Shown: positions 33,813 through 41,904, counted from the first letter of the stretch. The stretch: DNA of 64,000 bases from DASYTH01 sp035762905 (GCF_035762905.1 NZ_DASUCC010000097.1:262016-326015); one strand, 5' to 3'. Translations and numbers: made by a program. The notes: a model not told the origin generated them from the sequence alone.

Positions 33813-34253
33813 CTACTCCGGCTGCCGGCCCTTCCACTCGTCGAACATCAAATCCGTGTGCCGCTCGCGGTACTGGGTGATCTCGTGCACCGCAACCGTT
33901 CTGGCCCAGGTGCCCTGATCGACCTGCACGAAGCCGTGTCGCACCACCGCCGCCTGCTCGGTGCCGACGTAGTGCAGGCCGACCGAGCCGTCCGGGTCGA
34001 TGGCGATCACCTGGCAGGTGTGCCCCTGGTAGTTGGCGATCGAGGTGATCTCGACGATGCGCTCACACCGGTCGGTCGGCACCGTCGCGGCCCAGACGTC
34101 GTGCTCGGTGTCCCGGCCGAACAGGTCCGGGTTCGGATTCGCCTGCGCCCGGACGACGAGCGTGACGGCACCGCCTTCGGGATAGGAGTTTGCCGGGTAC
34201 TCGACACCGTCCACAGTGGCGAAGATGCCGGTGCGCGGTCGGTTCATGTTCAT
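33813..34253 (-). CDS. Small partner protein of the second toxin module (immunity candidate B)
   Basis: A 146-residue soluble protein of no known family. It is homologous by eye to the 149-residue product at 35120-35569: both have a W(A/E)(A/T)TVPxD-C motif, a VEI-S-A-Y-G-CQV core and an EI(T/H)---RDL-FE-W end. Its ATG overlaps the stop of the headless toxin-like gene (ATGA), so the two are translated together. Position and pairing suggest an immunity protein, but no biochemical motif supports it. It is the last gene of the island operon, tail-to-tail with glf 1 bp away. Confidence 0.7.
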   Translation of the reverse strand: MNMNRPRTGIFATVDGVEYPANSYPEGGAVTLVVRAQANPNPDLFGRDTEHDVWAATVPTDRCERIVEITSIANYQGHTCQVIAIDPDGSVGLHYVGTEQAAVVRHGFVQVDQGTWARTVAVHEITQYRERHTDLMFDEWKGRQPE

Positions 34254-34975
34254 CGCTCCGCCCTCCAGCCGAACCCGGCGCCCCGGTAGCTCGCCACCTG
34301 GCTGGTGCTGCCGTCCAGGCGGTACACCATGATCACGGCACCGGCCGGAAGCGGGGCGTAGCGCCGCCACCGAACCGGAACCCCGGTTTCCGGGTCGGCG
34401 GTGATGCCGGTTCCGGTGTAGGGCCAGGGGTTCAGCTCCATCCGGTAGGCGTTGGGATCCACTCCGGCCGCCTCCGCCGCCTCGATCATGCGCAGGGCCG
34501 CCACCCGAACCTCGGTCATGTTCGGCGGGTATCCGGTCCGCGGGTAGGGCAGCGCCGGCGCGCCAAGCGGGATCACCAGTTGGGCCGGTTGGGTTGCCGC
34601 GAACGCCAGCAGGTGCAGTTCCGGCAGGTCCGGCCGGAACGGGCTGCCCGGGTAGTCCAGCCGGAACGCACGCAGCAGGTCGGCCGGAGTGCGCAGGCCG
34701 GCCAGGTCCTGCAGGCGGGCCACGGTGCCACCGGCCACCCGGTAGTCGAACGGCGGCCGCTCGCCCCACCGCCCGGCGGAGACCTCGGCGTGCAGGTATC
34801 GCTCGAGGCTGCCCGGCCGCAGCGGCTTGACCAGAACCGTGTCCGGCTCGACGGTCACCACCGTGTGCACCCGAGCGGTCAGCGCGCGCTCGCGTTCGGT
34901 CAGTGCGCCCGAACCGGGCACCGCACCCTGGCCCGGTTCGCCCTGTGACATTGGTTCGCTCGCAAGCTCGCTCAC
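34250..34975 (-). CDS. Headless copy of the toxin-like C-terminal module
   Basis: A 241-residue protein whose residues from about 18 onward align by eye with residues about 240-451 of the full-length EspC-headed protein at 35566. Both begin with VPGSG-LT-RER and share LRTPA-, RLDYQNSPFR / RLDYPGSPFR and W(P)(F/Y)(S/T)G(I/T)G(V/I)TAD. It lacks the EspC and Pro-rich parts, so it has no visible secretion signal. The start I prefer is the GTG at 34975 inside the last 74-bp repeat copy, with GAGGA 6 bp upstream; an ATG eight codons later is possible. Its end overlaps the downstream small gene. This resembles orphan toxin cassettes of polymorphic toxin loci. Confidence 0.7.
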   Translation of the reverse strand: MSELASEPMSQGEPGQGAVPGSGALTERERALTARVHTVVTVEPDTVLVKPLRPGSLERYLHAEVSAGRWGERPPFDYRVAGGTVARLQDLAGLRTPADLLRAFRLDYPGSPFRPDLPELHLLAFAATQPAQLVIPLGAPALPYPRTGYPPNMTEVRVAALRMIEAAEAAGVDPNAYRMELNPWPYTGTGITADPETGVPVRWRRYAPLPAGAVIMVYRLDGSTSQVASYRGAGFGWRAER

Positions 34976-35049
34976 GTCGTGTCCTCGCAGGCTCGGATCC
35001 GCCGCGAGCGGACGCCCTGTGACATTGGTTCGCTCGCAAGCTCGCTCAC
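34972..35049 (-). CDS. Repeat-encoded 25-residue minicistron 2
   Basis: GTG start at 35049, stop overlapping the GTG of the headless toxin gene at 34975 (GTGA). The peptide begins VSELASEPMSQG and ends in basic residues then EDTT. It is the same as the peptide from minicistron 1. It probably serves to pass ribosomes on to the next start instead of making a functional peptide. Confidence 0.4.
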   Translation of the reverse strand: MSELASEPMSQGVRSRRIRACEDTT

Positions 35050-35123
35050 GTCGTGTCCTCGCAGGCTCGGATCCGCCGCGAGCGGACGCCCTGTGACATT
35101 GGTTCGCTCGCAAGCTCGCTCAC
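35046..35123 (-). CDS. Repeat-encoded 25-residue minicistron 1
   Basis: GTG start at 35123, which overlaps the stop of the upstream partner gene (GTGA); stop at 35046-35048 overlaps the GTG of minicistron 2. This creates a chain of coupled starts from the first cassette to the second. Product identical to minicistron 2; a function as a peptide is doubtful. Confidence 0.4.
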   Translation of the reverse strand: MSELASEPMSQGVRSRRIRACEDTT

Positions 35124-35569
35124 CGGTGCACCGCCTCGCCGAAGCTGCGCGCCCGCCAGCGCTCGAACAGCAGGTCACGGTGGATCTCGTGGTAGTCGAA
35201 CAACTCGCCGACCGGGACGATGGTGGAGTAGGTGCCGGGATCGGTCTGCTCGAAGCCGTTCTTCTCGGCCTCGGCACCGTTGTCGCCCGTGTAGTACACC
35301 AGCGCCCGGCCGTCGTCCCCGATCGACATCACCTGGCACGGCGCACCTCGGTACCGGGCGAACGAGTTGATCTCCACGAGCAGGTCGCACGCATCGACGG
35401 GAACGACCGTCTCCCACAGGTCCCACTTCTCGTCGTAGCTGAACCGAGGGTCGTTCGGCGGTGTCGGACCCTTGCGGGACAACCGGACCGTCCCATCAGG
35501 ACGGACCGCGCCCGCCCGGCAGGTGACTCCGGCGAGCACGGCGACGACCTCGTTGCGCGGGTAGGTCAT
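35120..35569 (-). CDS. Small partner of the full-length toxin-like protein (immunity candidate A)
   Basis: A 149-residue soluble protein with no recognised family. It shares its core with the 146-residue product at 33813-34253 (see the VP-D-C, CQV and RDL-FE-W motifs). Its ATG overlaps the stop of the EspC-headed gene (ATGA), the usual arrangement of toxin then immunity gene. The stop overlaps the first GTG of the 74-bp repeat. An immunity role is inferred from order, coupling and paired duplication only. Confidence 0.72.
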   Translation of the reverse strand: MTYPRNEVVAVLAGVTCRAGAVRPDGTVRLSRKGPTPPNDPRFSYDEKWDLWETVVPVDACDLLVEINSFARYRGAPCQVMSIGDDGRALVYYTGDNGAEAEKNGFEQTDPGTYSTIVPVGELFDYHEIHRDLLFERWRARSFGEAVHR

Positions 35570-36921
35570 CGGGTCCTCATATCCATCCAGCCGCGGTCGG
35601 AGTCGACGTACTCGGCAACCAGCACCTTGGCCCCGGACGGACTGTACTCATAGATCCGGGAGCCATCCGGGATCTGGTGATAGGGCGTCGTCCGCTCCGG
35701 CACCCCGATCTCCCCGTCGGCCGTGACGCCGATTCCGGAGAACGGCCACCGGTACACCTCACGCCGGTAGCTGTCCGGCGGGAGACCCTGCGACTCGGCG
35801 GTGGCGATCATGTCGTCGGCCGCACGCTGCACCACGCCCCAGTTCTGGTGTGTGCCGCTGCCGCCCCCGAAGGGCGCACCGAACGGGGTGACGTAGCTGG
35901 CGTTGCCGGCCGGGAACTCCATCACGTGAACCGGCCGGCTGGTGTCGCGGAACGGCGAGTTCTGGTAGTCCAGCCGGTTGCCCTGGATGATCTCGGCCGG
36001 GGTGCGCAGATGGGTGGCATCCTGTTGCCGGGCAACGTATCCACCCACCTGATTGGCGTCGAATCTGGGTCTGTCCCGGATCGTGCCGGCCAGGTAGTCG
36101 TCCAGCGCTCCCGGCGGCAGGACCTTCTGCATCAGGGTGTCCGGCGTGATCACCACGAGTTGCTGGGCCCGGACGACCAACTCCCGTTCGCGCGGGGTGA
36201 GCTGGCCGGAGCCGGGCACCTCGCCGCGCCGGGGGTCGGCGGCCATCTTGCGATAGGCCGTGTCCAGCTCCCGCATCTCGTCCGGCGTGAAGTGGTTCTT
36301 CAGGCCCTCCCGCCAGGAGACCGGTCCGCCCGACCCACCCGGGGGCGCGGGGGGCCGGTGTGGCGGGCCGCCGCCGGGACCGCCCGGCGGTGGGGTGGGC
36401 GGCCCGCCCCCACCGGGCGGAGTGGGCGGGGCGGCGGGCGTGCTCGGGGCGGTGGCGGTGCCGCTCGGGGTGGTGCCGGCGGCGCCGGCCGGGTCGGGCG
36501 GCCGGGTGGTGGTGTCGATGGCGGAGAGGTTGGCGGCGCTGGTGGTGTCGGTGGTGCGGTAGGCCTCGGCGGTGCCGCGGGTGCCGTGTTGGGCCTGTTC
36601 GACGGCGCGGGTGGTGCGGGCGACCTGGGCTTCGGCGTGGCGGAGGTGGGACTGCGCGGCGCCGGCGAACCCGGAGCCGATCACGCCCATGCTCTGCGGG
36701 CCGAGGTTGACCCCGCTCACGGTGGCCGCGACGCCGTCGACCCGGCCGCGGGTGGCGTCCAGCCGGCCGGCCATGGTGTCGATGCCGCCGAGGTCCGTGC
36801 CGACGCCGTTGCCGCCGCCGGAATGATGGCCGGACCCGTCGGTGTCCGGCCGGCGGCTCGGGCCGCTGCCGCCGCCGTGCTGGTTGCTGCCGCCGGTCGA
36901 GTGCCGTCGCCGGCCGGTCAT
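35566..36921 (-). CDS. EspC-headed ESX polymorphic-toxin-like protein
   Basis: A 451-residue protein in three parts. Residues about 40-130 resemble the EspC family (PF10824-type helical hairpin of ESX substrates: GGIDTMAGRLDATRGRVDG, then Ala/Gln-rich helices). Residues about 135-215 are a Pro/Gly/Thr linker. The C-terminal 240 residues hold a module opening with LTPRERELVVRAQQLVV, with conserved Trp, Tyr and Arg residues, which is repeated as a separate gene downstream. This build (trafficking head, linker, variable tip) is that of polymorphic toxins sent through type VII secretion. I cannot assign an enzyme class to the tip. Both ends overlap neighbours by ATGA. Confidence 0.78.
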   Translation of the reverse strand: MTGRRRHSTGGSNQHGGGSGPSRRPDTDGSGHHSGGGNGVGTDLGGIDTMAGRLDATRGRVDGVAATVSGVNLGPQSMGVIGSGFAGAAQSHLRHAEAQVARTTRAVEQAQHGTRGTAEAYRTTDTTSAANLSAIDTTTRPPDPAGAAGTTPSGTATAPSTPAAPPTPPGGGGPPTPPPGGPGGGPPHRPPAPPGGSGGPVSWREGLKNHFTPDEMRELDTAYRKMAADPRRGEVPGSGQLTPRERELVVRAQQLVVITPDTLMQKVLPPGALDDYLAGTIRDRPRFDANQVGGYVARQQDATHLRTPAEIIQGNRLDYQNSPFRDTSRPVHVMEFPAGNASYVTPFGAPFGGGSGTHQNWGVVQRAADDMIATAESQGLPPDSYRREVYRWPFSGIGVTADGEIGVPERTTPYHQIPDGSRIYEYSPSGAKVLVAEYVDSDRGWMDMRTR

Positions 36922-37772
36922 GGGGCCGGCTCCGCCGGGGGCATGGCGTACGGCCTGGCGCCCTGGTAGGCGCCGTAGGCCAGGTCACCGGCCATGGCGA
37001 ACCGGTCGAGGCCGTCGGCCAGGCGCTGCATGGCCTGGGCCAACTCACCGAGCCGACCGGTCTGCCGGCCCAGCCCGCCGAGCAGCTTGCTGATCTTGCC
37101 GGCGATCTTGGACGCGGTCATCGCGGCGCGCGCCCCGGCGTAGCCGCAGTACGCGGCGATCGAGCTGCCCAGGCTGATCACCGAGGAGGCCAGCGCGATC
37201 AGCGCGCCCTTGATCAGCTCCGCGACCACCGACGCGATGATGTCGAACACGATCCCGCGCATCGTGCACACCAGCATCCCGGAGACACCCACCACCGCCG
37301 CGGTCCCGTCCAGCGTGGAGCCCAGCGCGTCCAGCTCCTCGGAGAGCTGGCTCATCGACGTTCGGTAGCTGTCCGCGGCCGTCCCGGTCCAGTCCGACAC
37401 GCTGGACAGATCCTGCCGGTGTTCCTCGGCGATCATGTGCATCTCGAGCGCGGCGGACTTGAGCTGGTCGATGTTGGCGTTGATCTCGTCCGGGTTGCCC
37501 AGCAGCGCGTCCAGCGGCTCACGCAGGAAGCTGATGTGCTCGAGCAGCCAGCCGACGCCCGCGGTGAGCACCGAGCCGAGCGGGTCGATGGCGAACCCGA
37601 TCGTGTCGGTCACCACGCCCACGGCGCTCAGCGCCACGTCGCAGACCTGCTCCCCCTCGGACTCGGCGTCGCTGGTGATGGCGCTGACCAGTCCGGCGTA
37701 GCTGTCCACGATCCCGGCGCCGGTGGTCGCCGTCGTCGTGGGGGTCACCGAGGTCGCGGCACCGTCCGGCAT
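36918..37772 (-). CDS. WXG100-type ESX secretion partner
   Basis: A 284-residue, mostly helical, Ala/Ser-rich protein. A WXG-like turn (SDWTGTAADSYRTSM, about residues 126-140) sits between two helices, as in WXG100 and EspB/PPE-like ESX proteins. Hydrophobic helices follow (about 165-225). Its stop overlaps the start of the toxin-like gene, which suggests it is the co-secreted or chaperone partner. It lies 17 bp after the YbaB-like gene. Related proteins precede ESX polymorphic toxins in many Pseudonocardiales. Confidence 0.75.
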   Translation of the reverse strand: MPDGAATSVTPTTTATTGAGIVDSYAGLVSAITSDAESEGEQVCDVALSAVGVVTDTIGFAIDPLGSVLTAGVGWLLEHISFLREPLDALLGNPDEINANIDQLKSAALEMHMIAEEHRQDLSSVSDWTGTAADSYRTSMSQLSEELDALGSTLDGTAAVVGVSGMLVCTMRGIVFDIIASVVAELIKGALIALASSVISLGSSIAAYCGYAGARAAMTASKIAGKISKLLGGLGRQTGRLGELAQAMQRLADGLDRFAMAGDLAYGAYQGARPYAMPPAEPAP

Positions 37773-37789
37773 GCGTTCTCCCCCTCAGG

Positions 37790-38332
37790 TCACCATTCGT
37801 CCCGGCGACCGAAGATCTGGTCACCGCCGAACTCGTCGTCATCGTCATCGCGTGCGGTAGACCGTGGACGACCCGGACGGCCCGATGGTTCCGCCGGCGG
37901 CCGGGCCGGCGGCTCGGCGTCCTCGGGCTCGTCGGTGAACGCGTAACCCGGCCGGCGCTCGGCGGCCGGGGGATCCTCGTCCTCCTCCGGCGGAAGGTAA
38001 CCGGTGACCATCCGCAGCGACTCGGAGTCCTCGCCGGCCAGCGGCGCGAACGCCTCGGCAACGTGCACGGCGGCCGCGCGCTGCGCCTTGCGGGCCAGCC
38101 GCATGATCTGCGCGGCCAGCTCGCCGCCGGAGCCGCGCAGCGCCGAGTCGGCGATCGTCAGGTCGGTCAGCGCACCGTTCGGCGCGACGGTGACCCGGAG
38201 CGAGCCGTCCGCGGAGGACTCGGTCGCCCCGGACGACTCGAGGTTCTCCTTGAACTCGGCGGCCTTCTGCTGAACCTCGGCGATCTTGGCCTCGAAGTTC
38301 GACAGCCACTGCTCCGGCGTCACCGGACTCAC
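37790..38332 (-). CDS. YbaB/EbfC-family protein (EspL-like)
   Basis: A 180-residue protein. The first about 100 residues have the YbaB/EbfC pattern: a long helix (WLSNFEAKIAEVQQKAAEFKE without its ends), a short sheet (LRVTVAPNGALTDLTI) and a second helix. The C-terminal 80 residues are acidic, Pro-rich and probably disordered. YbaB proteins bind DNA, but relatives (EspL type) are standard first genes of ESX effector operons. It is the first gene of the island; the promoter should be within 38333-38403. It ends 17 bp before the WXG100-type gene. Confidence 0.78.
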   Translation of the reverse strand: MSPVTPEQWLSNFEAKIAEVQQKAAEFKENLESSGATESSADGSLRVTVAPNGALTDLTIADSALRGSGGELAAQIMRLARKAQRAAAVHVAEAFAPLAGEDSESLRMVTGYLPPEEDEDPPAAERRPGYAFTDEPEDAEPPARPPAEPSGRPGRPRSTARDDDDDEFGGDQIFGRRDEW

Positions 38333-38403
38333 CCCTTACCTCTGGTGCGTTTCTCGCCGAGAGTGTCACACCGATCAGGACGGGATGCGGGGGGTTCGCC
38401 GGA

Positions 38404-38673
38404 CTATTTCGCGAAGCCGTGCCTGCGGTGGGTGACGCTGCCGTACACCCGTCCGAGCGGCGGCAGATCGTCCAGATGCGCGGACACCACGTGCCCGAAG
38501 TTGATCGCCACGGTGCTGCCGTCGGCCAGCTCCGGGGTGTCCACCCCGCCGGAGTTGAGCAGCGGCCCGAGCCGGGGCGCGAGCTTCTTCGCCCCGCTCT
38601 CGGACAGCGCGAACACCAGCGGTTCGGTCGCCCCCGTCACGTGCAGGACGAGGGCGCGGTTGTGTTCAGCCAT
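38404..38673 (-). CDS. Hypothetical 89-residue protein
   Basis: A small soluble protein of unknown family, starting at the ATG at 38673. It has a beta-rich N-terminus (ALVLHVTGATEPLVFALS), and the end HRRHGFAK is basic. Codon use fits a real gene. It lies between the ESX operon and glfT1, on the same strand, with gaps of about 70 bp on each side. It may belong to the island, but nothing proves it. Confidence 0.6.
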   Translation of the reverse strand: MAEHNRALVLHVTGATEPLVFALSESGAKKLAPRLGPLLNSGGVDTPELADGSTVAINFGHVVSAHLDDLPPLGRVYGSVTHRRHGFAK

Positions 38674-38747
38674 GCACCCGACAACACCAGCGCACCGCAC
38701 CGGCGACAAGGCGAGTTCACCCAGGGCGGATCCGCCCACAGCGGACC

Positions 38748-39653
38748 TCAGTGCCGGAAGAACCGCTCCCGGCGTCCCTGGCGGACCAGCCGTAGCCAGT
38801 CCCGGAACGCCTTCGGGTCACGCTTGGTGCCGAGGAAGTACAGCGCGAACCGGCCCAGCTCCAGCATCCCGATCTTGCGCAGGCCGGGCTGGGAGAGCAG
38901 GTAGCCGCGGTTGCGGTAGGTGTAGTACCGCTTGACCTCGTTCTCCGGATCCTGCGCGTGGAACCGGCCGCCGAGCATCGGCTTGAACTCGTCCGACCCG
39001 TCCGGGTGCAGGTACGTCGCGGTCAGGCAGGTGCCGAACGGCAGCCCGGAGCGGACCAGCCGGCGGTGCAGCTCGACCTCGTCGCCGCGGACGAACAGCC
39101 GGTAGTCCGGCACGCCGATCACGTCAAGGGTGGATGCCCGGAACAGCGCGCCGTTGAACAGCGAGGCGATGCCGGGAAGGAAGTCCGTGCCCAGCTCGGC
39201 GGCGGTGCGCTTCCAGGTGAGGCCGCGGCGTAACGGAAACGCCAGCCGCTCCGGCGTCTCGATGTTGACCACCTTCGGCGACACGTGCGCAAGGCCGCGC
39301 CGCTGCGCCACGGTGAGCAGGGTGTCCAGCACGGTCTCGTCGGCAGGGCGGCCGTCGTCGTCGGCACACCACACCCAGTCCGCGCCGAGCGCCAGCGCGT
39401 GCAGCATGCCCAGCGCGAAGCCACCGGCTCCGCCCAGGTTGCGGTGCGAGGGCAGATAGCTGGTCGGCACCGGACAGGACTGCACGAGGTCGCCGACCGG
39501 CTCGTCCGGTCCGTTGTCGACCACCACAAGGTGGTCCGGCGGCCGGGTCTGGGCGGCGATCATCTTCAGCGAGTCGGCGAGCAGCTCCCGGCGGTGCCGG
39601 GTGACCACGACGGCCACGACGGCGCCGACCGCCAGCCGCTCCTGGCCGGTCAT
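38748..39653 (-). CDS. glfT1: Galactofuranosyltransferase GlfT1
   Basis: Adds the first galactofuranose residues to the rhamnosyl-GlcNAc-lipid linker of arabinogalactan. The 301-residue GT2 enzyme has VVVTRHRRELL, HRNLGGAGGFALG, the metal-binding ADDDGRP (near residue 97), and late acidic/His residues in RGDEVELHRR and TYLHPDG. Its ATG overlaps the stop of wzt (ATGA), so wzm-wzt-glfT1 form one operon. The same trio occurs in Mycobacterium (Rv3781-Rv3783). Confidence 0.93.
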   Translation of the reverse strand: MTGQERLAVGAVVAVVVTRHRRELLADSLKMIAAQTRPPDHLVVVDNGPDEPVGDLVQSCPVPTSYLPSHRNLGGAGGFALGMLHALALGADWVWCADDDGRPADETVLDTLLTVAQRRGLAHVSPKVVNIETPERLAFPLRRGLTWKRTAAELGTDFLPGIASLFNGALFRASTLDVIGVPDYRLFVRGDEVELHRRLVRSGLPFGTCLTATYLHPDGSDEFKPMLGGRFHAQDPENEVKRYYTYRNRGYLLSQPGLRKIGMLELGRFALYFLGTKRDPKAFRDWLRLVRQGRRERFFRH

Positions 39654-40486
39654 CAGGCCTCGCCGTTGTTCGCACTCAGCGCGGGGGAGACGCCGAGCCG
39701 GTCGAGGGACTCCCCGTCCAAGTGGGCGAACGGATCCCTGCCCTTGTACGACGTGAGCACCTCACGCAACGAACCGCGCATCTTCACCTGCCCCTCGTCC
39801 ATCCAGACCGCGCTGTCACACAGCTCGAACAATAGGTCGTCCTGGTGCGATGCGAACACCAACAGGCCGGAGCGTTTCACCAGATCCACCAGCCGGTCCC
39901 TGGCCTTGGTCATGAAGTCCGCGTCCACCGCGCCGATGCCCTCGTCGAGCAGCAGGATCTCCGGGTCGATCGAGGTGACCACGCCCAGCGCGAGGCGCAC
40001 CCGCATGCCGGTGGAGTAGGTGCGCAGCGGCATCTGCAGGTAGTCGCCGAGCTCGGTGAACTCGGCGATGTCGTCCACCCGCTTCTGCATCTCCCGGCGG
40101 TTCATGCCAAGGAACAGCCCGCGGATCATGATGTTCTCGATGCCGGAGATCTCCGGGTCCATGCCGACGCCGAGGTCGAAGACCGGCGCCACCCGGCCGA
40201 CGATCCGCGAGTCGCCCCGGCTCGGCTCGTAGATGCCGGCGAGCACCCGGAGCAGCGTGGACTTGCCGGCGCCGTTGTGCCCGACCAGGCCGAGCCGGTC
40301 GCCCTCCTTGAGCGACAGCGTCACGTCCCGCAGTGCCTCGATGATCGGCACCCGGCTCTCCGTGCCGATCTTGCCGCCGACCTTGCCGAGCACCTTCTTC
40401 TTCAGCGACCGCGTCTTGGCGTCGAAGATCGGAAAGTCGACCGAGGCGTTCCAGATGTCGATGCTGACCATGTCGAAATGCCTCAC
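39653..40486 (-). CDS. wzt: ABC transporter ATPase, galactan/O-antigen type
   Basis: ATP-binding half of an ABC exporter thought to flip the lipid-linked galactan. The 277 residues have Walker A GHNGAGKST (near residue 70), signature TYSTGMRVRLALG and Walker B PEILLLDEGIGAVD. The N-terminal FPIFDAKTRSLKK segment is typical of the mycobacterial Wzt group. The GTG start at 40486 directly follows the TGA of wzm; an ATG at 40471 gives a better fit to relatives and is a real alternative. No extra C-terminal carbohydrate-binding domain is present. Confidence 0.93.
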   Translation of the reverse strand: MRHFDMVSIDIWNASVDFPIFDAKTRSLKKKVLGKVGGKIGTESRVPIIEALRDVTLSLKEGDRLGLVGHNGAGKSTLLRVLAGIYEPSRGDSRIVGRVAPVFDLGVGMDPEISGIENIMIRGLFLGMNRREMQKRVDDIAEFTELGDYLQMPLRTYSTGMRVRLALGVVTSIDPEILLLDEGIGAVDADFMTKARDRLVDLVKRSGLLVFASHQDDLLFELCDSAVWMDEGQVKMRGSLREVLTSYKGRDPFAHLDGESLDRLGVSPALSANNGEA

Positions 40487-41434
40487 TCAGACCCAGTAGG
40501 ACACGCGGGAACGGTAGTTGCGCATGACGAGCAGCGTCGCCGCCCACCCGACAACGGTAATGCCGAGCACGACCACCCAGCTCCACGGGTTGATGGCCTG
40601 GCCGATCAGCGGTGCCCGGATGATCTGCACGAAGTGGTAGAGGGGGTTGAAGTAGACGAACGGCAGCGCCCAGGACACCGACGACCGGTCGCCGCCGGAG
40701 TAGAGCTGGTCGATCGGCCAGACGATGGGCGTCAGGTAGAACATCAGCTGGATGATCGAGCCGATCAGCTGCGGGAAGTCGCGGAACCGGGTCGAGATGA
40801 TGCCCAGGAACATGGTGATCCAGCCGGCGTTCACCGCGATTAGCAGGAACGCCGGGATGGCGGTCAGCGAGTACCAGCCCAGTCCGGGGTGGCAGATCCC
40901 GGTGGATCCGGCCTGGCAGGTCCCGGTGGTCATCCCGTAGGGCTGGTCCACGGCACCGAAGAAGATCACGATGACGATCACGTACACGATCATGTTGTGC
41001 CCGAACATGATCGTCTGGCGCCACACGGTGCGCAGCGCGTACACGGTCAGCGGGGCCGGCAGGTGCTTGATCAGGCCCTCGTTGGTGATGAAGGTCTCCA
41101 TGCCCTCGGTCAGGCTGCCGCTGATGAACGTCCAGACGATGAACCCGGTCACGATGAACGGCAGGAACGTGGGCAGGTGCAGTTTGAACAGCTGCGAGTA
41201 GAGCAGGCCGAGGCCGAGGGCGAGCACGCCCTGGCTGATCGTGATCCAGAACGGCCCGAGCACGGAGCGCCGGTACCGCTGCTTGATGTCCTGCCAGCCG
41301 AGGTGGCTCCACAGCTCGCGGTCGCGCCAGCCCCCGGTGAGGTCCTGGACCGCCCGCGCGAAGCTGCGGCTGGGCGCGTGGTTCGGCACCGGCTGGGTGT
41401 CGGCCGGCTCGGAAGCCTTCGTTGCTGCTGGCAC
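40487..41434 (-). CDS. wzm: ABC transporter permease, galactan/O-antigen type
   Basis: Membrane half of the Wzm/Wzt exporter: 315 residues, six hydrophobic helices, ABC2-type. RELWSHLGWQDIKQRYRRS just before the first helix and the QLIGSIIQLMFYLTPIVWP segment are family hallmarks. The N-terminus, from a GTG at 41434, is a 40-residue hydrophilic extension. It is the first gene of the wzm-wzt-glfT1 operon; the promoter should lie in 41435-41685, where I see no clear -10/-35 pair. Confidence 0.92.
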   Translation of the reverse strand: MPAATKASEPADTQPVPNHAPSRSFARAVQDLTGGWRDRELWSHLGWQDIKQRYRRSVLGPFWITISQGVLALGLGLLYSQLFKLHLPTFLPFIVTGFIVWTFISGSLTEGMETFITNEGLIKHLPAPLTVYALRTVWRQTIMFGHNMIVYVIVIVIFFGAVDQPYGMTTGTCQAGSTGICHPGLGWYSLTAIPAFLLIAVNAGWITMFLGIISTRFRDFPQLIGSIIQLMFYLTPIVWPIDQLYSGGDRSSVSWALPFVYFNPLYHFVQIIRAPLIGQAINPWSWVVVLGITVVGWAATLLVMRNYRSRVSYWV

Positions 41435-41685
41435 GGCTAGCCAGCGTACCTACGGTCGGTGGACGCTCATTCGGTCGGGGCGTCCGGCGGCGCTACCACT
41501 GTCCGTCGCGGGTGTGATACTGTCCGGAGTCGGGCTCGCTTACCGTCCGTTAGCTGTTCACACTTAACGCGGCCAATGGCAAAAAAACGTGTCCCGAATT
41601 CGTCATATGCCGGTACGTGATCGCCCGCGCCTGCGGTCTACTGTGCTGTGGAAGATCGCACGTTCCACAGGCGTGGAGGTCGGAC

Positions 41686-41904
41686 ATGGTAGGCGTCCAG
41701 TGGTGGCTGTCCGGCTACGACAGTCAGGTGCACGCGTTCCCCAACGAGCAGGCCGGCACCGAGTACGGCGAGGCGATCTGCAACCACAGCGTGCCGAACG
41801 CCAAGATCACCTGCACGGATGAGGGTCGCCGCTGCATGGCCTGCATGCTGCTGCTGGGGGATCTCCTTGCCGAGCAGATCGACCCCACCTGGCGCGCCTC
41901 CTGA
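41686..41904 (+). CDS. Small zinc-finger-like protein
   Basis: A 72-residue protein. The ATG at 41686 follows a GTGGAGG site (41673-41679). Its Cys/His pattern (ICNHSVP, CTDEG, CMACM) suggests one bound zinc. The N-terminus has WWLSGYDSQVHAFP. Similar short proteins occur beside bpa in other Pseudonocardiales as far as I recall; no function is known. It ends directly before the 3' end of bpa on the other strand. Confidence 0.72.
   Translation: MVGVQWWLSGYDSQVHAFPNEQAGTEYGEAICNHSVPNAKITCTDEGRRCMACMLLLGDLLAEQIDPTWRAS

Larger units (their letters stand above)
34941..35123 (-). repeat. 74-bp perfect tandem repeat, 2.5 copies, with built-in translation start
   Basis: Copies begin at 34941, 35015 and 35089; the third is cut after 35 bp at 35123. 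On the minus strand each unit runs from GTGAGCGAGC to a GCGAGGACACGAC tail, so it supplies a Shine-Dalgarno (GAGGA) 6 bp before the GTG of the next unit. As 74 is not a multiple of 3, each copy shifts frame. The repeat lies exactly between the first partner gene and the headless toxin module. Confidence 0.9.

Noticed and set aside
35566..36921. TNT (NAD glycohydrolase) or ADP-ribosyltransferase tip
   Set aside because: The C-terminal module has some similar-looking Pro/Gly/Phe patterns but I could not place the catalytic residues of either class.
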